In this document: in pieces, positions 7,483-16,310 of the stretch | Position numbering within the stretch: the first letter of the stretch is position 1 | Layout of the letters: every line of letters begins with the position of its first letter | DNA from: Anaerolineales bacterium | Lineage (GTDB): Bacteria; Chloroflexota; Anaerolineae; Anaerolineales; Villigracilaceae | Reading direction: 5' to 3' | NCBI GenBank assembly: GCA_016744335.1 | Contig: JADGEO010000030.1 | Span: 1-41,746 of the forward strand | Length of the DNA: 41,746 nucleotides | The notes under the pieces: generated by a model | Told to the model about the DNA's origin: nothing | What the model saw: the letters and a program-made list of their open reading frames with translations, nothing else | The model's database searches: none | Translations under genes and position numbers: made by a program

Positions 7483-8280
7483 ATGGCAACTCAGTTTGAA
7501 ATAGAAAAAATAACAACGTCAATCGTTTTCGGTGCTCAAAGGTATCTTAAGCCTTTCCCTCAAGAGTTTTGTCTAATTACAGGTCCGCCTCGTTCAGGAA
7601 CATCAGCTTTGAACACTTGGCTAGGGCGTCAGCGTTCGGTAGTCGCTTTTCATGAATCTCGTATATTGCTAAGCGTCAATCGCTTTATAGAAGAAGCTTT
7701 TCGTTTCGAAAACTTAGAGAGCGATAGAGAAAAAATTGAAAAACTAGCACATAATCTTGTTTATGATTATTACCTAAATTCAAGTATTCTCTTCAATAAA
7801 AAATTGCTCGTAGAGAAAGAGCCTCTTGAACCCATTGCTATTCCATCAAAAGATTATTTGCAATTTATGGTAAACACAAGAAAAATATTCCCCAACATAA
7901 AGTTTATTTTTCTACTTCGTGACCCTATAGCAACGATTTGGTCTATGTCTCGCCGAACATGGGGAGAATCTCTCACAATGCCAGAAGCTCGGAGATTTTC
8001 TCTTAAAGAATATGCAGAAAATTGGTGTGCGTGTGTTGATATAGCCTTAGAATTTTCTGCTGACGCTAATACCTATCAGCTCCAATTTGGAAATTTAATC
8101 AATGATTCAAATAAGGAATCGAAAAAGGTTTTTGATTTTTTGAAACTTCGTAAAGGAATTCCTTTTAAGCCTCGTTCGACAAGCAAGATTGGCTTTTCTA
8201 AAGAAGAAAAAGAAGAAATTTTGGAGATGGTTCAGTCTCATCTCAAAAAATTAGAACTTCAAGGAATAACAAATTTATAG
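7483..8280 (+). CDS. PAPS-dependent sulfotransferase
   Basis: A 265-residue sulfotransferase-fold protein. The 5'-phosphosulfate loop is TGPPRSGTSALNTWL (33-47), and the 3'-phosphate site is FLLRDPIATIWSMSRR (143-158), with R146 and S154. These are the two classical PAPS-binding signatures. In a polysaccharide locus the likely acceptor is a sugar hydroxyl on the repeat unit. No signal peptide is seen, so it probably works in the cytoplasm before flipping. It follows the CapK-like gene by six bases, implying one transcript. No PAPS-synthesis genes occur in the window. Confidence 0.8.
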   Translation: MATQFEIEKITTSIVFGAQRYLKPFPQEFCLITGPPRSGTSALNTWLGRQRSVVAFHESRILLSVNRFIEEAFRFENLESDREKIEKLAHNLVYDYYLNSSILFNKKLLVEKEPLEPIAIPSKDYLQFMVNTRKIFPNIKFIFLLRDPIATIWSMSRRTWGESLTMPEARRFSLKEYAENWCACVDIALEFSADANTYQLQFGNLINDSNKESKKVFDFLKLRKGIPFKPRSTSKIGFSKEEKEEILEMVQSHLKKLELQGITNL

Positions 8281-8430
8281 GATGAAGTGCCCGCACCTCG
8301 CGCGTGACCTTCATTTGAGTGCCCTAAATGAGCATTTTCTCGGCGAGAAGCCCTTTCCGTTTATTCCATAAATCGGCTTGGGTGCAGAACCCAAGCTCAG
8401 GTCACGTGTGAAGCGGTTTTTTATCCGCAG
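8281..8430 (-). repeat. Dispersed 145-bp repeat, copy A
   Basis: This fills the space between the sulfotransferase and the polymerase gene. Read on the minus strand it contains CCGCTTCACACGTGACCT, GCTTGGGTTCTGCACCCAAGC as a perfect 8-bp stem with a 5-nt loop, AAACGG, then AGGTCACGCGCGAGGTGCGG at the other end. The ends CACGTGACCT and AGGTCACGCG can pair, closing the element into one large hairpin. Confidence 0.75.
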
Positions 8431-8451
8431 TATTTTTTAGAGAAAGAAAAA

Positions 8452-9942
8452 ATGTCCACTTTATCTAATAAAAAATCTTTTAATATAAATAATCCCATAT
8501 TTCAGATTTTGGTAGGGGCTTTTTTAGGTTTGATACTTGGGTTTGCAGCCTATTGGTTCTCTCCCCTCTTGGTATTTGGCGTTGTAGTTTTGGTTTGGTT
8601 TGCCTATGCTGTGATGAAAAAGCCAGAAATTGCTTTATTAGGTATTTTGGTGCTCACTTCTAGCGTTATTTATGAAGACCAGTTACCTCAACTTTCGCTT
8701 GGTGTTAGTTTGCATATTCCAGATATATTACTCTTGGGTTTGTTGGGCATTGTTATGCTTCGCTGGTTGGTGGAGTATGATTTTAAACTTATTCGGACAC
8801 CCCTTGACCGCTCTCTTTTGGTTTTTTTTATTATTCCTGTTCTCTCGACACTTATTGCTGTATATCAGGGTCCTGTAGAAATTCATTTGGCTAGAAGGGC
8901 TCTTCGAGTTTTCGCTTATTATCTAACTTTTTTTGCGGTTACGAATCTTGTGCGAGAACGAGAACAACTAGACTTTTTGTTGAAAGGAATATGGATACTG
9001 GCAACTGTAGTGGCTCTTGCGATGGTGTTGCAGTTTCTCTTGGGGAGCTCAGTGCAGATATTATCAGGGCGGGTTGAGACTTTAGGCACTCAAGATACGC
9101 TGTACGAAGGTGTTACGCGGGTACTTCCACCGGGGTGGTCAGTTGTTTTTGTTTCATTTATTGTAATTTTAATTATGCTGATTCTTGATAAAGCGACATC
9201 TTTGTCTTGGCTAAGGTTTGCTCAGGTGAGCCTATTGGGAATGGCGCTGATTTTTACTTTTCTCCGAAGCTATTGGGCTGTTTTGTTGATGGTTTTTCTG
9301 CTATTACTCTATTTACTCAGGGGAGAATATCGTAAAAAACTGATTAGGGTTGGCGGAATAGCGGTTTTTCTTATTATTGTTGCTCTCTCTGTTATATCCA
9401 TAAACCCTGATTCAAGACCTGCAAAATTAGTAGCCGCATCTTTGGTTAGATTTAGTACTATTTTTGAGGGAGAGACTTTTCAGGGAGAGGATAGTTCTTT
9501 AAATTGGAGAAGGGTTGAAAACGAATATGCGGTCCCAGCAATTAAATCTAATCTGTGGGTAGGGTTAGGGTTTGGTTTTTCTTATCGACCTTGGGATCCT
9601 AGAGTAGATAGACCAGACCCAGGTGGTTTATTTTACGATTTTAGACGGCATATACATAATGGTCATCTATGGGTTTTGTTGCAGTCTGGGCTGTTGGGGT
9701 ATCTAAGCTTGGTGTGGTTATCTGCACACTTTCTTTGGCGTGGATTTAGCAATTGGAGAAGTGTTCCAGATTATAAACTTAAGAGCGTGGTGCTTGGATT
9801 TTCACTTGCCTATTTGGCAGTTTTTATCGCGGCTGTAACGAATTCATCGTTTACTCAGTGGCGATGGACACCTCTGCTCGGTATTATGATGGGTATTAAT
9901 GAAGTAGTCCTAAGGCAGTCAGAAAGAAGTGGTCGGAGATAA
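8452..9942 (+). CDS. O-antigen ligase/polymerase family membrane protein (Wzy-like)
   Basis: A 496-residue protein with about ten to twelve hydrophobic segments. The large extracytoplasmic loop (about residues 325-410) carries RRVENEYAVPAIKSN, then LGFGFSY, and the diagnostic HNGHLWVLLQSGLLGYL (about 401-417), the H-N-x-x-L-x-x-L-x-x-x-G-L-x-G signature of the O-antigen ligase/Wzy superfamily. The product probably polymerises lipid-linked repeat units on the outer face of the membrane, or ligates the finished chain; sequence alone does not separate these roles. The flippase gene follows 57 bp downstream on the same strand. Confidence 0.85.
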   Translation: MSTLSNKKSFNINNPIFQILVGAFLGLILGFAAYWFSPLLVFGVVVLVWFAYAVMKKPEIALLGILVLTSSVIYEDQLPQLSLGVSLHIPDILLLGLLGIVMLRWLVEYDFKLIRTPLDRSLLVFFIIPVLSTLIAVYQGPVEIHLARRALRVFAYYLTFFAVTNLVREREQLDFLLKGIWILATVVALAMVLQFLLGSSVQILSGRVETLGTQDTLYEGVTRVLPPGWSVVFVSFIVILIMLILDKATSLSWLRFAQVSLLGMALIFTFLRSYWAVLLMVFLLLLYLLRGEYRKKLIRVGGIAVFLIIVALSVISINPDSRPAKLVAASLVRFSTIFEGETFQGEDSSLNWRRVENEYAVPAIKSNLWVGLGFGFSYRPWDPRVDRPDPGGLFYDFRRHIHNGHLWVLLQSGLLGYLSLVWLSAHFLWRGFSNWRSVPDYKLKSVVLGFSLAYLAVFIAAVTNSSFTQWRWTPLLGIMMGINEVVLRQSERSGRR

Positions 9943-9999
9943 GCAGGAAAATATATAAATAGTTTGGCGAAATTCTAAAAACTTTATTAAGGGTTAGAA

Positions 10000-11496
10000 A
10001 TGTTAAGAAAATTCATCAAAGACATCGCAAAATATTCGCTTTCAAAGTTGTTACCTGCACTTACAGCTTTTATCACTACGCCGATTTTAACAAGCCTATT
10101 TCCGCCTGAAGAATATGGAAGATGGGCTTTATCTTTGAGCGTCTCTTCGTTTCTAATTGCGTTAGCAGTATCTGGTTTGGGGAGTGCTGTAATTCGTTTT
10201 TATCCAGCATATAAGGCTAAGGCAACATTAAATAATTTCTTTTCAACTTTATTCGTTGCTACAGGCATTATTACCCTTTCTATTGCCGGGGCGGGGGTTT
10301 TGATCCTGGTTTTATTCAAAGAGTTATTGCCCCCAGCAATAATTGAGTTTGCACCCCTTATTATCTCTATATTTATTGCCCAAAGTGTTTTCGTAATTTA
10401 TATGGCAGTTCTAAGAGCTAGAGAGAAAAGTGGTGTATTTACCACTTTCCAATTACTCCTTAATTATGGGGGGCTTGGTTTGGGGCTTACGCTTGTCATT
10501 TTCTTTGATTTTCGTGTAGAAGGTTTGTTATTAGGCACTCTCATAACGCTTCTCTTGATTGCCCCCGCTTTGTTTTATGTAGCAACAAAAGATGCTAAGG
10601 TCAAGTTTAGATATTTCAAAAGGAAAGATGCGCGCGAAATTGTAGATTATGCATTGCCATTAACAATTGGGAGTATTGCCATGTGGGGGTTGCGTTTGTC
10701 TGATTTGTTTATTATTAGTTTCTTCTACTCTGCAAGAGAGGTGGGATTGTATACCGTGTCTTATAACATATCGGCAAAAAGCATTGAGCTTCTAGTAGCA
10801 CTTTTTTTGCTTAGCGTCTCTCCCTTATTAATGAATGTCTGGGAACGCGAAGGGCAAGAGGCTACAGAGAAAAATCTTACGATGGTTACAAGAGTTTATT
10901 TAGTAGTTTGCCTCCCCGCTGTAGTTGGCTTGAGTGTTTTGGCTTTCCCTTTTGTGGTTTTACTAACCTCTCCAGAATACTATGAAGGATATAGAATTTT
11001 TGGTTTAGTAACTTTATCAAGTTTTGCTTGGGGCTTGGCAAATATCGCTCAGATGGGAATGGCTATCAAAAAACGCACTCGTCAGCTTGGGGCTAATCAA
11101 ATTATCTCTGCCGTAATTCATATTGCTTTGGCTGTCTTTCTGGTTCCGCGCTTTGGATATGCGGCAGCGGCTGTTTCCACATTAATTGGTTATTCAACTT
11201 TGCTCTTCTTGCAAGCTAGATCGTCTCGGCAATATATATCTTGGCACTTTCCTTTCCGTACGTTGATTAATGTTCTTGTTGCCTCTTTCGTAATGGGATT
11301 AGTGACTTATTACGTTTACGCTTTGGCTGGGGATGCTAATGATGTTTCTCTTAAATACCTTGCCCTTAGTGTGCTGGTGGCAGTTCCAGTTTACCTCTTG
11401 TTGCTTTGGGTGCTTGGAGAAGTTAAAGAAAATGAAAAAAATATCATCTTGCAATCATGGAAGAGATTTGTAAACAGGCAAAGCGAGAAAATATGA
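10000..11496 (+). CDS. Polysaccharide flippase (Wzx/MATE-like)
   Basis: A 498-residue, almost wholly hydrophobic protein of the polysaccharide-transporter branch of the MOP superfamily. The N-terminus is typical: FIKDIAKYSLSKLLPALTAF, then TTPILTSLFPPEEYGRWAL (a family hallmark around residues 27-45). The middle holds YALPLTIGSIAMWGLRLSDL. It should move undecaprenyl-linked oligosaccharide across the membrane and feed the neighbouring Wzy-like protein. AAGGG lies about six bases upstream of the ATG. Its stop codon overlaps the next start (ATGA). Confidence 0.9.
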   Translation: MLRKFIKDIAKYSLSKLLPALTAFITTPILTSLFPPEEYGRWALSLSVSSFLIALAVSGLGSAVIRFYPAYKAKATLNNFFSTLFVATGIITLSIAGAGVLILVLFKELLPPAIIEFAPLIISIFIAQSVFVIYMAVLRAREKSGVFTTFQLLLNYGGLGLGLTLVIFFDFRVEGLLLGTLITLLLIAPALFYVATKDAKVKFRYFKRKDAREIVDYALPLTIGSIAMWGLRLSDLFIISFFYSAREVGLYTVSYNISAKSIELLVALFLLSVSPLLMNVWEREGQEATEKNLTMVTRVYLVVCLPAVVGLSVLAFPFVVLLTSPEYYEGYRIFGLVTLSSFAWGLANIAQMGMAIKKRTRQLGANQIISAVIHIALAVFLVPRFGYAAAAVSTLIGYSTLLFLQARSSRQYISWHFPFRTLINVLVASFVMGLVTYYVYALAGDANDVSLKYLALSVLVAVPVYLLLLWVLGEVKENEKNIILQSWKRFVNRQSEKI

Positions 11497-13571
11497 GCGA
11501 AAAAAAGTATAAACGTGTGACGCACTTTTTTCAACGCAGCAAAGAGCTAGGTCTGAATAGGACGCTTCAGCGTATTTGGACGCGGTCTGTTGGTTGGCTT
11601 AGCTTATCGTTTGAATCTCTTTGGTGGGGTTTTATGGCTCGTAAAGTAATAAGTGATTCTTCTTTGTTAGCACACACTACGGGAAATTGGCGCACTGTGG
11701 ATGATTTTCTCGGATATTTAGGAAGTCATGCCCCATCATCTTTTATTTTTCCACACGAATCTGATAAGGAAACAGTACGCATTTTAGGAAATTGCTATCC
11801 GCAATATTTATCAGATGTGATTGCCTCAGCTGATGCTGTATCTAAAAATCAAGTGAAATTACTTGGTCATATTTTTGAATATCCGATGGGTATTGATTGG
11901 CAAAGTGACCCAGTGACTAAATGGCACTGGCCCTCTCTATATAGAAAGCGGATGAAAAAATATATTGGCGCAGAGCGTCCCGTAGATTTGATTCTTTTTT
12001 GGGAGCTTAATCGTCATCAACATTTTATTAGTTTAGGGATTGCTTATTGGATAACTGGCAAAGAGTGTTATGTTGATGCGTTTATTGAGCAGATTAAAGG
12101 TTGGATAGAAGCTAATCCTCTGCAACATAGTATTAATTGGTATTACCCATTGGAGGTTTCTATTCGTCTTATTGCTTGGACTACCGCATTTCAATTTTTC
12201 CGGACCTCACATAAATTTCAACAAGAAGTAGGTAAAGATTTTATTAAAAGTTTATGGCAACAAGCTGATTTTCTACGTCACCATCTACAACCTATTAGAA
12301 CAGAAAACGACATTCCGAACAACCACATGGTTGCGGAATTGACAGGATTAATAGTTGTAGGCACAGCTTTTCCAGAATTCATTGAGGCAACAGAATGGCG
12401 CGAAACAGGGTTGCGCTTGCTCATTGAGCAGGCAGAGGTGCAAACTTATGCTGATGGTGTCCATAAGGAGCAGGCTTCGGGTTATCACCGTTTTGTGACT
12501 GAATTGTTACTCCTTGTTGTCGTTAATAATAAAAGCATATTGAAAAAGGAGCCTATTTTTAAGGAAACACTCGAAGGGATGCTTGACCATATACTTTTTT
12601 CTCTTTCGCCAGATGGTACAAACCCTATGTGGGGAGATACCGACTTTGGACGCACTTTAGGTTTGGGATTAGAGAAAGATTTTTGGGATTTTCGCCATCT
12701 CTTATCTACTGGGGCAGTGCTTTTTGCCCGACCGGATTGGAAATTTGCGGCAGGTCACTTTGATGCGGAATCTTTTTGGCTCTTAGGCATGGATGGATTG
12801 CAAAAATGGGATGAATTGACGACTGAATTACCGCAAAAAACTTCACGCGCCTTCCCACAAGCAGGTCAATATATTATTCGAGATTCGTGGAATGTAGATA
12901 CAGATGTTGCCTTTTTTAGATGCGGAGAATTTGGTTTAGGCGGGGAGGGACATTGCGCTCACGCACATAGTGACCTTCTCAGCTTTACACTATGGATAAA
13001 TGGACAGCCTTTACTTGTAGATTCAGGCACATATATCTACCATGGGGCTATGCGAGATTATTTCCGTCTGACCTCTGCTCATAATACCGTAATGGTTGAC
13101 GGGCTTAATCAAGCAATTCCGCAACCTAATTTTAATTGGCGAGAAATTTCTGATGCAAAAAATATAGCTTGGTCAGAAAAGAGTGTGACAGGCGCAGTAA
13201 ATTACACTAATGTGGAATTCACCCGAAAACTGTCTCATCCAAAATCTGGAGTTTGGGTTTTAGACGATAGTTTCTCTGGAAAAGGTGAACATAGAGCAGA
13301 ATGGTTTTTTAACTTTGCACCGGGCTTTGATTTTGAATTAGAAAAAGCAGAGCAAATACTTAAGGTGATGAAAGACGGTATACCTTTCGTAAATCTATAT
13401 TTACCTAAAGGCGAGATTAGCGCAAAATTGGATGAAGCTTGGTATTCTCGTCAATATGCTGTTAAAGAAAGTACGCATAAATTAAATGTGCAGTGGCAGG
13501 GCGAATTAAAAGAGCAAGGTGAAAAATTTAATTGGAAATTTGAATTCATATCAAAGAGAAAGGGAATGTGA
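11493..13571 (+). CDS. Heparinase II/III-like polysaccharide lyase-fold protein
   Basis: I take the ATG at 11493 (692 residues), which forms an ATGA overlap with the flippase stop; an upstream in-frame start at 11457 would overlap by 40 bp. An alpha/alpha toroid domain (about 130-420) contains LILFWELNRHQHF, ENDIPNNHMVAELTGL (candidate Asn-His near 276) and EQASGYHRFVTELL (Tyr-His near 330). A C-terminal beta-sandwich domain starts near 450 and carries GEGHCAHAHSDLLSF (about 484-498) and LLVDSGTYIY, both typical of heparinase II/III and alginate-lyase-like families. No signal peptide is visible, which is odd for a lyase. Such proteins are common in exopolysaccharide clusters; trimming or cleavage of uronic-acid chains is inferred. 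Confidence 0.8.
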   Translation: MSEKKYKRVTHFFQRSKELGLNRTLQRIWTRSVGWLSLSFESLWWGFMARKVISDSSLLAHTTGNWRTVDDFLGYLGSHAPSSFIFPHESDKETVRILGNCYPQYLSDVIASADAVSKNQVKLLGHIFEYPMGIDWQSDPVTKWHWPSLYRKRMKKYIGAERPVDLILFWELNRHQHFISLGIAYWITGKECYVDAFIEQIKGWIEANPLQHSINWYYPLEVSIRLIAWTTAFQFFRTSHKFQQEVGKDFIKSLWQQADFLRHHLQPIRTENDIPNNHMVAELTGLIVVGTAFPEFIEATEWRETGLRLLIEQAEVQTYADGVHKEQASGYHRFVTELLLLVVVNNKSILKKEPIFKETLEGMLDHILFSLSPDGTNPMWGDTDFGRTLGLGLEKDFWDFRHLLSTGAVLFARPDWKFAAGHFDAESFWLLGMDGLQKWDELTTELPQKTSRAFPQAGQYIIRDSWNVDTDVAFFRCGEFGLGGEGHCAHAHSDLLSFTLWINGQPLLVDSGTYIYHGAMRDYFRLTSAHNTVMVDGLNQAIPQPNFNWREISDAKNIAWSEKSVTGAVNYTNVEFTRKLSHPKSGVWVLDDSFSGKGEHRAEWFFNFAPGFDFELEKAEQILKVMKDGIPFVNLYLPKGEISAKLDEAWYSRQYAVKESTHKLNVQWQGELKEQGEKFNWKFEFISKRKGM

Positions 13572-13573
13572 AT

Positions 13574-14935
13574 ATGGCATCTCCACTTAAGCATCAAAAG
13601 AATAGAGTCCTTATGATTGCTCGTGCATTTCCCCCCTTCTTTCCAGTGGGACATTCTATTCGCGTAATTAAATTTATTAAGTACCTACCAGCCTTAGGAT
13701 GGGAGCCTCTTGTTCTTACTGTTGATGATAATCAAGAATACGAAACTTTGCGAAAAGTGGGGAGCGAAACTTTGCTTTCCGAGGTTCACTTAAATTTAAT
13801 CATCCATCGTACACGCGTGGGAGAAGCCTCTTTAGCGTATTTAGAAAAAGAAGAAGTGTTAGGCAAAAAAAATGGGCTAATGGGGATGGTTGTCAAGAAT
13901 TTTGCCCGTCTACGTCGTTGGTTTTTTTGGCATCTTCTTCCTGACCCCGCAATTAATTGGCTTCCCTTCGCGGTAGTACGCGGAATAAAGGTAGTGAGAA
14001 ATGAAAATATCTCAGGCATTTTTGCGACATGCCCACCTCACTCGGCGACTTTAGTCGGGGCATTTATAAAATTATTTACAGGCAAGCCGCTCATTCTTGA
14101 TTATCGTGACGATTGGATTGACACCCCTTGGTACGAATCTAAGCCGGCGGTAATCCGCTGGGTGGATAGGACGATGGAAAAGTGGGGCGTCAAAACGGCA
14201 GATAAAGTCATTTTGGTTACAGAATGGAGCAAGCGAGCATTTCAGGCGCGTTACCCATCACAGCCCAAGGATAAATTTACGCTGATTCCTAATGGATGCG
14301 ATTTGGGAGATTTTGTCTCCTTAAATAAGACGTTTACTGCACCTCCCAAGTCGAAATTCACGGTCGTTCACGCTGGTTCGTTAAATATCTCGACTGTTTG
14401 GGGACGAAGCCCTGCCGGACTTTTTGAAGCGATTCAGAAAATCCTAGTAGAAAATCCAGAGCAAAAAGACCATATCAATTTTGTCTTTGCAGGTGATCTT
14501 CCCAGTGAATTCCAAGCGATGGCAAATGAAATGGGATTGTCAGATGTCATTCAGGGCGTAGGCTATTTGCCTCACGATGAAGTTCTTCATCTAATAAAAT
14601 CTGCCGATTTATTGCTGGCAATGAATTATGAAGGTTGGGATACTTTAATTCCTGGCAAAATTTATGAATACTGGGCAGTGGATGGTGCACCAATTTTATT
14701 ATTAAGCTGTCCGGGTGCCGCTGAAGATTTTATTGAAGAGCATAAACTTGGCTATACAGTTGACCCTTATGATGTTGAGGGCATTCAAAAACATATTTTA
14801 AATATATATAAGCAATGGGATTCGGGTTCACCCTTAAAGATAAATACCGCTGGCATTGAAGCCTATGACCGCAAATTCTTATCAAAAGAACTTGCCGAAG
14901 TTTTATCAATAACTTTATTGGAGCAAGGAGAATAA
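13574..14935 (+). CDS. Glycosyltransferase family 4 protein
   Basis: This is a GT-B-fold retaining-type glycosyltransferase. I prefer ATG 13574 (453 residues) because AGGGA lies eight bases upstream; an in-frame GTG at 13568 would sit too close to that site. The N-domain has a Gly-poor variant of the usual loop (FPPFFPVGHSIRVIKFIKYL). The C-domain has TLIPNGCDLGDF, VVHAGSLN, GVGYLPHDEVLHLIKSADLL and PGKIYEYWAVDGAP, the last being the donor-binding E-x7-E region with the first Glu in IYEYW. Sugar donor and acceptor cannot be read from the sequence. The gene starts within four bases of the lyase-like gene stop. Confidence 0.85.
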   Translation: MASPLKHQKNRVLMIARAFPPFFPVGHSIRVIKFIKYLPALGWEPLVLTVDDNQEYETLRKVGSETLLSEVHLNLIIHRTRVGEASLAYLEKEEVLGKKNGLMGMVVKNFARLRRWFFWHLLPDPAINWLPFAVVRGIKVVRNENISGIFATCPPHSATLVGAFIKLFTGKPLILDYRDDWIDTPWYESKPAVIRWVDRTMEKWGVKTADKVILVTEWSKRAFQARYPSQPKDKFTLIPNGCDLGDFVSLNKTFTAPPKSKFTVVHAGSLNISTVWGRSPAGLFEAIQKILVENPEQKDHINFVFAGDLPSEFQAMANEMGLSDVIQGVGYLPHDEVLHLIKSADLLLAMNYEGWDTLIPGKIYEYWAVDGAPILLLSCPGAAEDFIEEHKLGYTVDPYDVEGIQKHILNIYKQWDSGSPLKINTAGIEAYDRKFLSKELAEVLSITLLEQGE

Positions 14936-14936
14936 T

Positions 14937-16157
14937 ATGCGAATTTTAGTGATTGCCGATTATCTGCCCTATCCATTAATTGGTGGCGATAGGGTTCGTA
15001 TTTACAATATCCTTCGCCGTGTTGCTCGTAAGCATGAAGTGTCGTTGGTGGCATTTCTCGAAAAATCATCAGATATTGAAGGCGTAGCGCATTTGAAAGA
15101 ATTTTGTACGCATGTAGAAGTTGCCAATTTCAAGCAACGCAGTAAGTGGGCAAAATTAGCAGGAATGCTGGGCTATGTACTATCGGGCAAGCCACCAGAG
15201 TTGAGACTTTTGCAATCGGATGAGTTGACGAAAAAAATCAAAAAACTCACATCCGAAACAGATTTTGATATTGTGCAAATAGAGCATGCTCGCATGGGGC
15301 TATATCTTGAAACGCTTCCCCCAAGTAAGTCTCGAAAAAGCATCGTCATGTTTCATAATTTTACTGCTCAACAGTACGGAAGAGTTTCACATATTGAAAA
15401 GCATTGGTTTAGAAAATTGCGCTCAAAACTTGACAGCCTTGCAATGGGATATTGGGAGCCGCGCTACGCAGGTAAATTTGATTACAGCACAACGGTATCA
15501 GAAGATGACCGCCAATTATTGCTCAATGCCAATGCTCGTTTAGAAGTTGAGGTTATTCCTAATGGCGTAGATGTCGAAAAATATCAGCCGCTTTCTTTTG
15601 AAAAGCCGCTTTCTTTTGAAAAAATATCTCAATCGCTCTTGTTTTTGGGCAATATGGGGTATCCGCCGAATATAGATGCGGCACTCTATTTTGCTAAAGA
15701 AATTTTCCCCCTTATCCAGAAAAAAAATAACGCAACAGAGCTTTGGATTGTCGGTCGTGACCCTAGCCCCCAAGTTTTGGCACTTGCCAACGACAATCTC
15801 CACGTCACGGGGCGCGTAGAAAAAGTGCTTCCTTTCTATCAAAAAACTTCCATTTGCGTGGTTTCTTTGCGGGCGGGTGGCGGCACTCGGCTCAAGATTT
15901 TGGAGGCAATGGCACTCGGTCGCCCGGTGGTTTCAACAACGATTGGCTGTGAAGGTTTAGAGGTCGTTGATGAAAAAAATATCCTCATTGCCGATACACC
16001 TGTCGAATTTGCAGAAAAGACAAGCCGCCTGCTTCGAGACAAAGAGCTATATCAACGCCTTGCCACAAATGGCAGAAAATTAGTGGAAACGCACTATAGC
16101 TGGGATCCGATTGCAGATAAATTGATTAAGCTTTATGAGGAGATGATTACGGGATGA
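14937..16157 (+). CDS. Glycosyltransferase family 4 protein
   Basis: A 406-residue GT-B enzyme. The N-terminal loop PYPLIGGDRVRIYNILRRV binds the acceptor side. The C-domain shows VIPNGVDVEKY, LLFLGNMGYPPNIDAAL, HVTGRVEKVLPFYQK and the donor site AGGGTRLKILEAMALGRPVVS. It resembles the exosortase-associated branch of GT4 enzymes, although no exosortase gene is present here. AAGGAG six bases before the ATG decides the start, which directly follows the previous stop codon. An 18-bp tandem duplication adds six residues between the two domains. The stop codon lies inside repeat copy B. Confidence 0.87.
   Translation: MRILVIADYLPYPLIGGDRVRIYNILRRVARKHEVSLVAFLEKSSDIEGVAHLKEFCTHVEVANFKQRSKWAKLAGMLGYVLSGKPPELRLLQSDELTKKIKKLTSETDFDIVQIEHARMGLYLETLPPSKSRKSIVMFHNFTAQQYGRVSHIEKHWFRKLRSKLDSLAMGYWEPRYAGKFDYSTTVSEDDRQLLLNANARLEVEVIPNGVDVEKYQPLSFEKPLSFEKISQSLLFLGNMGYPPNIDAALYFAKEIFPLIQKKNNATELWIVGRDPSPQVLALANDNLHVTGRVEKVLPFYQKTSICVVSLRAGGGTRLKILEAMALGRPVVSTTIGCEGLEVVDEKNILIADTPVEFAEKTSRLLRDKELYQRLATNGRKLVETHYSWDPIADKLIKLYEEMITG
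15588..15623 (+). repeat. In-frame 18-bp tandem duplication inside a glycosyltransferase gene
   Basis: CCGCTTTCTTTTGAAAAG at 15588-15605 is repeated at 15606-15623 with one change at the last base, encoding PLSFEK twice. It falls in the linker between the two GT-B domains, just after the NGVDVEKY motif, where length change should be tolerated. It looks like a recent slippage event. Confidence 0.85.
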
Positions 16158-16295
16158 GAAGCCGCGACGCACGTGACCTTAACTTGCTTGCCCCCAATCA
16201 ACATCTTCGTAGCGGACACGTTATCCCGTTCACGCCTCTAATTTGCTTGGGTGCGGCACTCAAGCCTAATGCAAGCCCGACGCGGCGCAAAATCC
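16151..16295 (-). repeat. Dispersed 145-bp repeat, copy B
   Basis: This starts inside the last codons of the glycosyltransferase gene and fills the gap to the next. On the plus strand it reads GCCGCGACGCACGTGACCTT at the left end, GCTTGGGTGCGGCACTCAAGC in the middle, and GACGCGGCGC at the right. It is the reverse orientation of copies C, E and F, and the same as A and G. The central stem keeps a G.T wobble on the plus strand, where the other strand would have an A.C mismatch. Confidence 0.8.
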
Positions 16296-16310
16296 TAGGA
16301 TCGGAATGAA

